A model generated the notes under the pieces. The model did no database searches, was not told the origin of the DNA, and worked only from the letters and a program-made list of their open reading frames with translations. A stretch of DNA of 6,443 nucleotides from SHZI01 sp964391025 (GTDB lineage Bacteria; Pseudomonadota; Gammaproteobacteria; Steroidobacterales; GCA-2729495): positions 1 to 6,443 of the forward strand of contig CAYMKJ010000085.1 of assembly GCA_964391025.1 (NCBI GenBank), written 5' to 3'. Below are positions 5,707 to 6,443 of this stretch, one piece after another. The position numbers and the translations under genes were made by a program. Position 1 is the first letter of the stretch; each line of letters starts with the position of its first letter.

Positions 5707-6443
5707 CCCTCCAGTCCCATCAGGAACTCCTTGCGGGTCTCGGGCCTGGACTTGAAAACGCCACCCAGCGCCGTGGTGGTGGTCTCGCTGTTCGCGTCCC
5801 GGACGCCCCGGGCCTTCACGCAGAAGTGCGTGGCGGTGATGCTGACGGCCACGTCCTCCGTCACCAGCAGTGTCTGGAGTGCCAGCAGCACCTGCTCCGT
5901 CAGGCGCTCCTGAATCTGGGGGCGCTGGGCGAAGAAGGCGACGATGCGGTTGATCTTGGACAGGCCGATGACCTTGTCCCTGGGGATGTAGGCCACGGTG
6001 GCCGTGCCGTCGATGGTGATGAAGTGATGCTCGCAGGTGGAAGACATGCTGATCTTCCGCACCCGGATCATCTCGTCACACTGCATCTTGTTCTCGACCA
6101 CGGTCAGCTTCGGGAACGTCCGGTAGTCCAGCCCCCCGAAGATCTCGTTCACGTACATCTTGGCGATACGCCGGGGGGTGTCCATGAGGCTGTCGTCCCG
6201 CAGGTCGAGGCCCAGGACCTTCATGATCTCGGTGAAGTGAGCCTGGATCCGCTGGCGCTTTTCCTCGGCACTGAGGTCGTTCTCGACCATCGGCGTTTCC
6301 AGCCCGCGCTCGAGCAGCGCGTTGTGCACTGCAAGGGCCTCCGGGTGCAGGCCGGCTTCGGCGGGAGTGGGCCGGCCTCGAACGGCGACGAGGGACATGG
6401 CGGTGGCCGGCGGGGCGAGGGCGACTGCTGGCGATGGGCTCAT
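5703..6443 (-). CDS. folE: GTP cyclohydrolase I
   Basis: Cytoplasmic enzyme converting GTP to 7,8-dihydroneopterin triphosphate, the first step of tetrahydrofolate (and other pterin) synthesis. The match to E. coli FolE is strong throughout: DDSLMDTPRRIAKMYVNEIF around 83-102, STCEHHFITIDG around 135-146, GLSKINRIV around 160-168, FFAQRPQ around 170-176, and HFCVKARG around 206-213. Counted from the first ATG, zinc ligands are C137, H140 and C208, with H139 and H206 in the active site, so all key residues are present and the enzyme should be active. From that ATG the protein has 246 residues against about 222 in E. coli. The surplus is an Ala/Pro-rich N-terminus. The ATG is exactly at the window edge, so the gene could begin there, further out, or at internal starts (6398 or GTG 6329). 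It converges on the peptidase gene with overlapping stops. Confidence 0.97.
   Translation of the reverse strand: MSPSPAVALAPPATAMSLVAVRGRPTPAEAGLHPEALAVHNALLERGLETPMVENDLSAEEKRQRIQAHFTEIMKVLGLDLRDDSLMDTPRRIAKMYVNEIFGGLDYRTFPKLTVVENKMQCDEMIRVRKISMSSTCEHHFITIDGTATVAYIPRDKVIGLSKINRIVAFFAQRPQIQERLTEQVLLALQTLLVTEDVAVSITATHFCVKARGVRDANSETTTTALGGVFKSRPETRKEFLMGLEG
6338..6342 (-). promoter_or_regulatory. Candidate Shine-Dalgarno site inside the folE 5' region
   Basis: On the minus strand GGAGG lies eight bases before an in-frame GTG (6329-6327), which corresponds to V39 of the long form. Starting there would give a 208-residue FolE lacking the first few residues of the E. coli form but keeping the RGLETP region. 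The ATG at 6398 has only a C-rich stretch before it. The site may therefore decide the true start, or it may be a chance match. Confidence 0.35.

Noticed and set aside
5640..5760. Bidirectional terminator between the convergent genes
   Set aside because: I found no GC-rich stem followed by a T-run on either strand; the junction is fully coding.
5731..5913. 60-codon plus-strand frame opposite folE
   Set aside because: Short shadow inside a highly conserved enzyme gene.

Overview
The window is GC-rich (one sampled 60-base line is 41/60 G+C), densely coded and has almost no intergenic DNA. Two features suggest a Gram-negative, high-GC proteobacterium: an MCE-type lipid transport operon that includes an outer-membrane-type lipoprotein, and a FolE close to the gammaproteobacterial type. 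A Xanthomonadales/Nevskiales-like gammaproteobacterium or a myxobacterium would fit, but no lineage marker is visible and this is only a guess.

Layout. Positions 1-66 hold what may be the tail of an upstream plus-strand gene; its TGA would overlap the next gene's GTG start. Positions 63-3659 are a tightly packed four-gene plus-strand operon for an MCE/Mla/Pqi-like phospholipid ABC transporter. In order it encodes an MlaE-family permease with a fused N-terminal STAS domain, an MlaF-type ATPase, a membrane-anchored single-MCE-domain protein with a long helical tail, and a PqiC/YmbA-like auxiliary lipoprotein. Each junction is a stop/start overlap (ATGA, TGATG, ATGA), so translation is probably coupled. 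After a 19-base gap, 3679-5706 encodes a large, probably exported zinc metallopeptidase-like protein. It resembles the M49 (dipeptidyl peptidase III) family, with an EF-hand-like calcium loop near its N-terminus and a shortened HEAAH zinc motif. On the minus strand, convergent with it, lies folE (GTP cyclohydrolase I). The two genes' stop codons share one CTAG tetranucleotide.

How the genes may work together. The permease and ATPase would form the inner-membrane engine. The MCE protein would form a hexameric ring that continues into the periplasm through its helical tail. The lipoprotein would form the outer-membrane end. This makes a compact system with no separate STAS gene (fused instead) and no soluble MlaC-like carrier gene in the window. 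The M49-like protein could be the fifth gene of the operon or an independent neighbour. FolE (folate/pterin synthesis) looks unrelated. No promoter, terminator, tRNA, rRNA, CRISPR array or insertion sequence was recognised. The most interesting signals are the divergent M49-like protein beside a lipid transporter, the eight-cytosine run just after the lipoprotein start codon, and the unresolved folE start.
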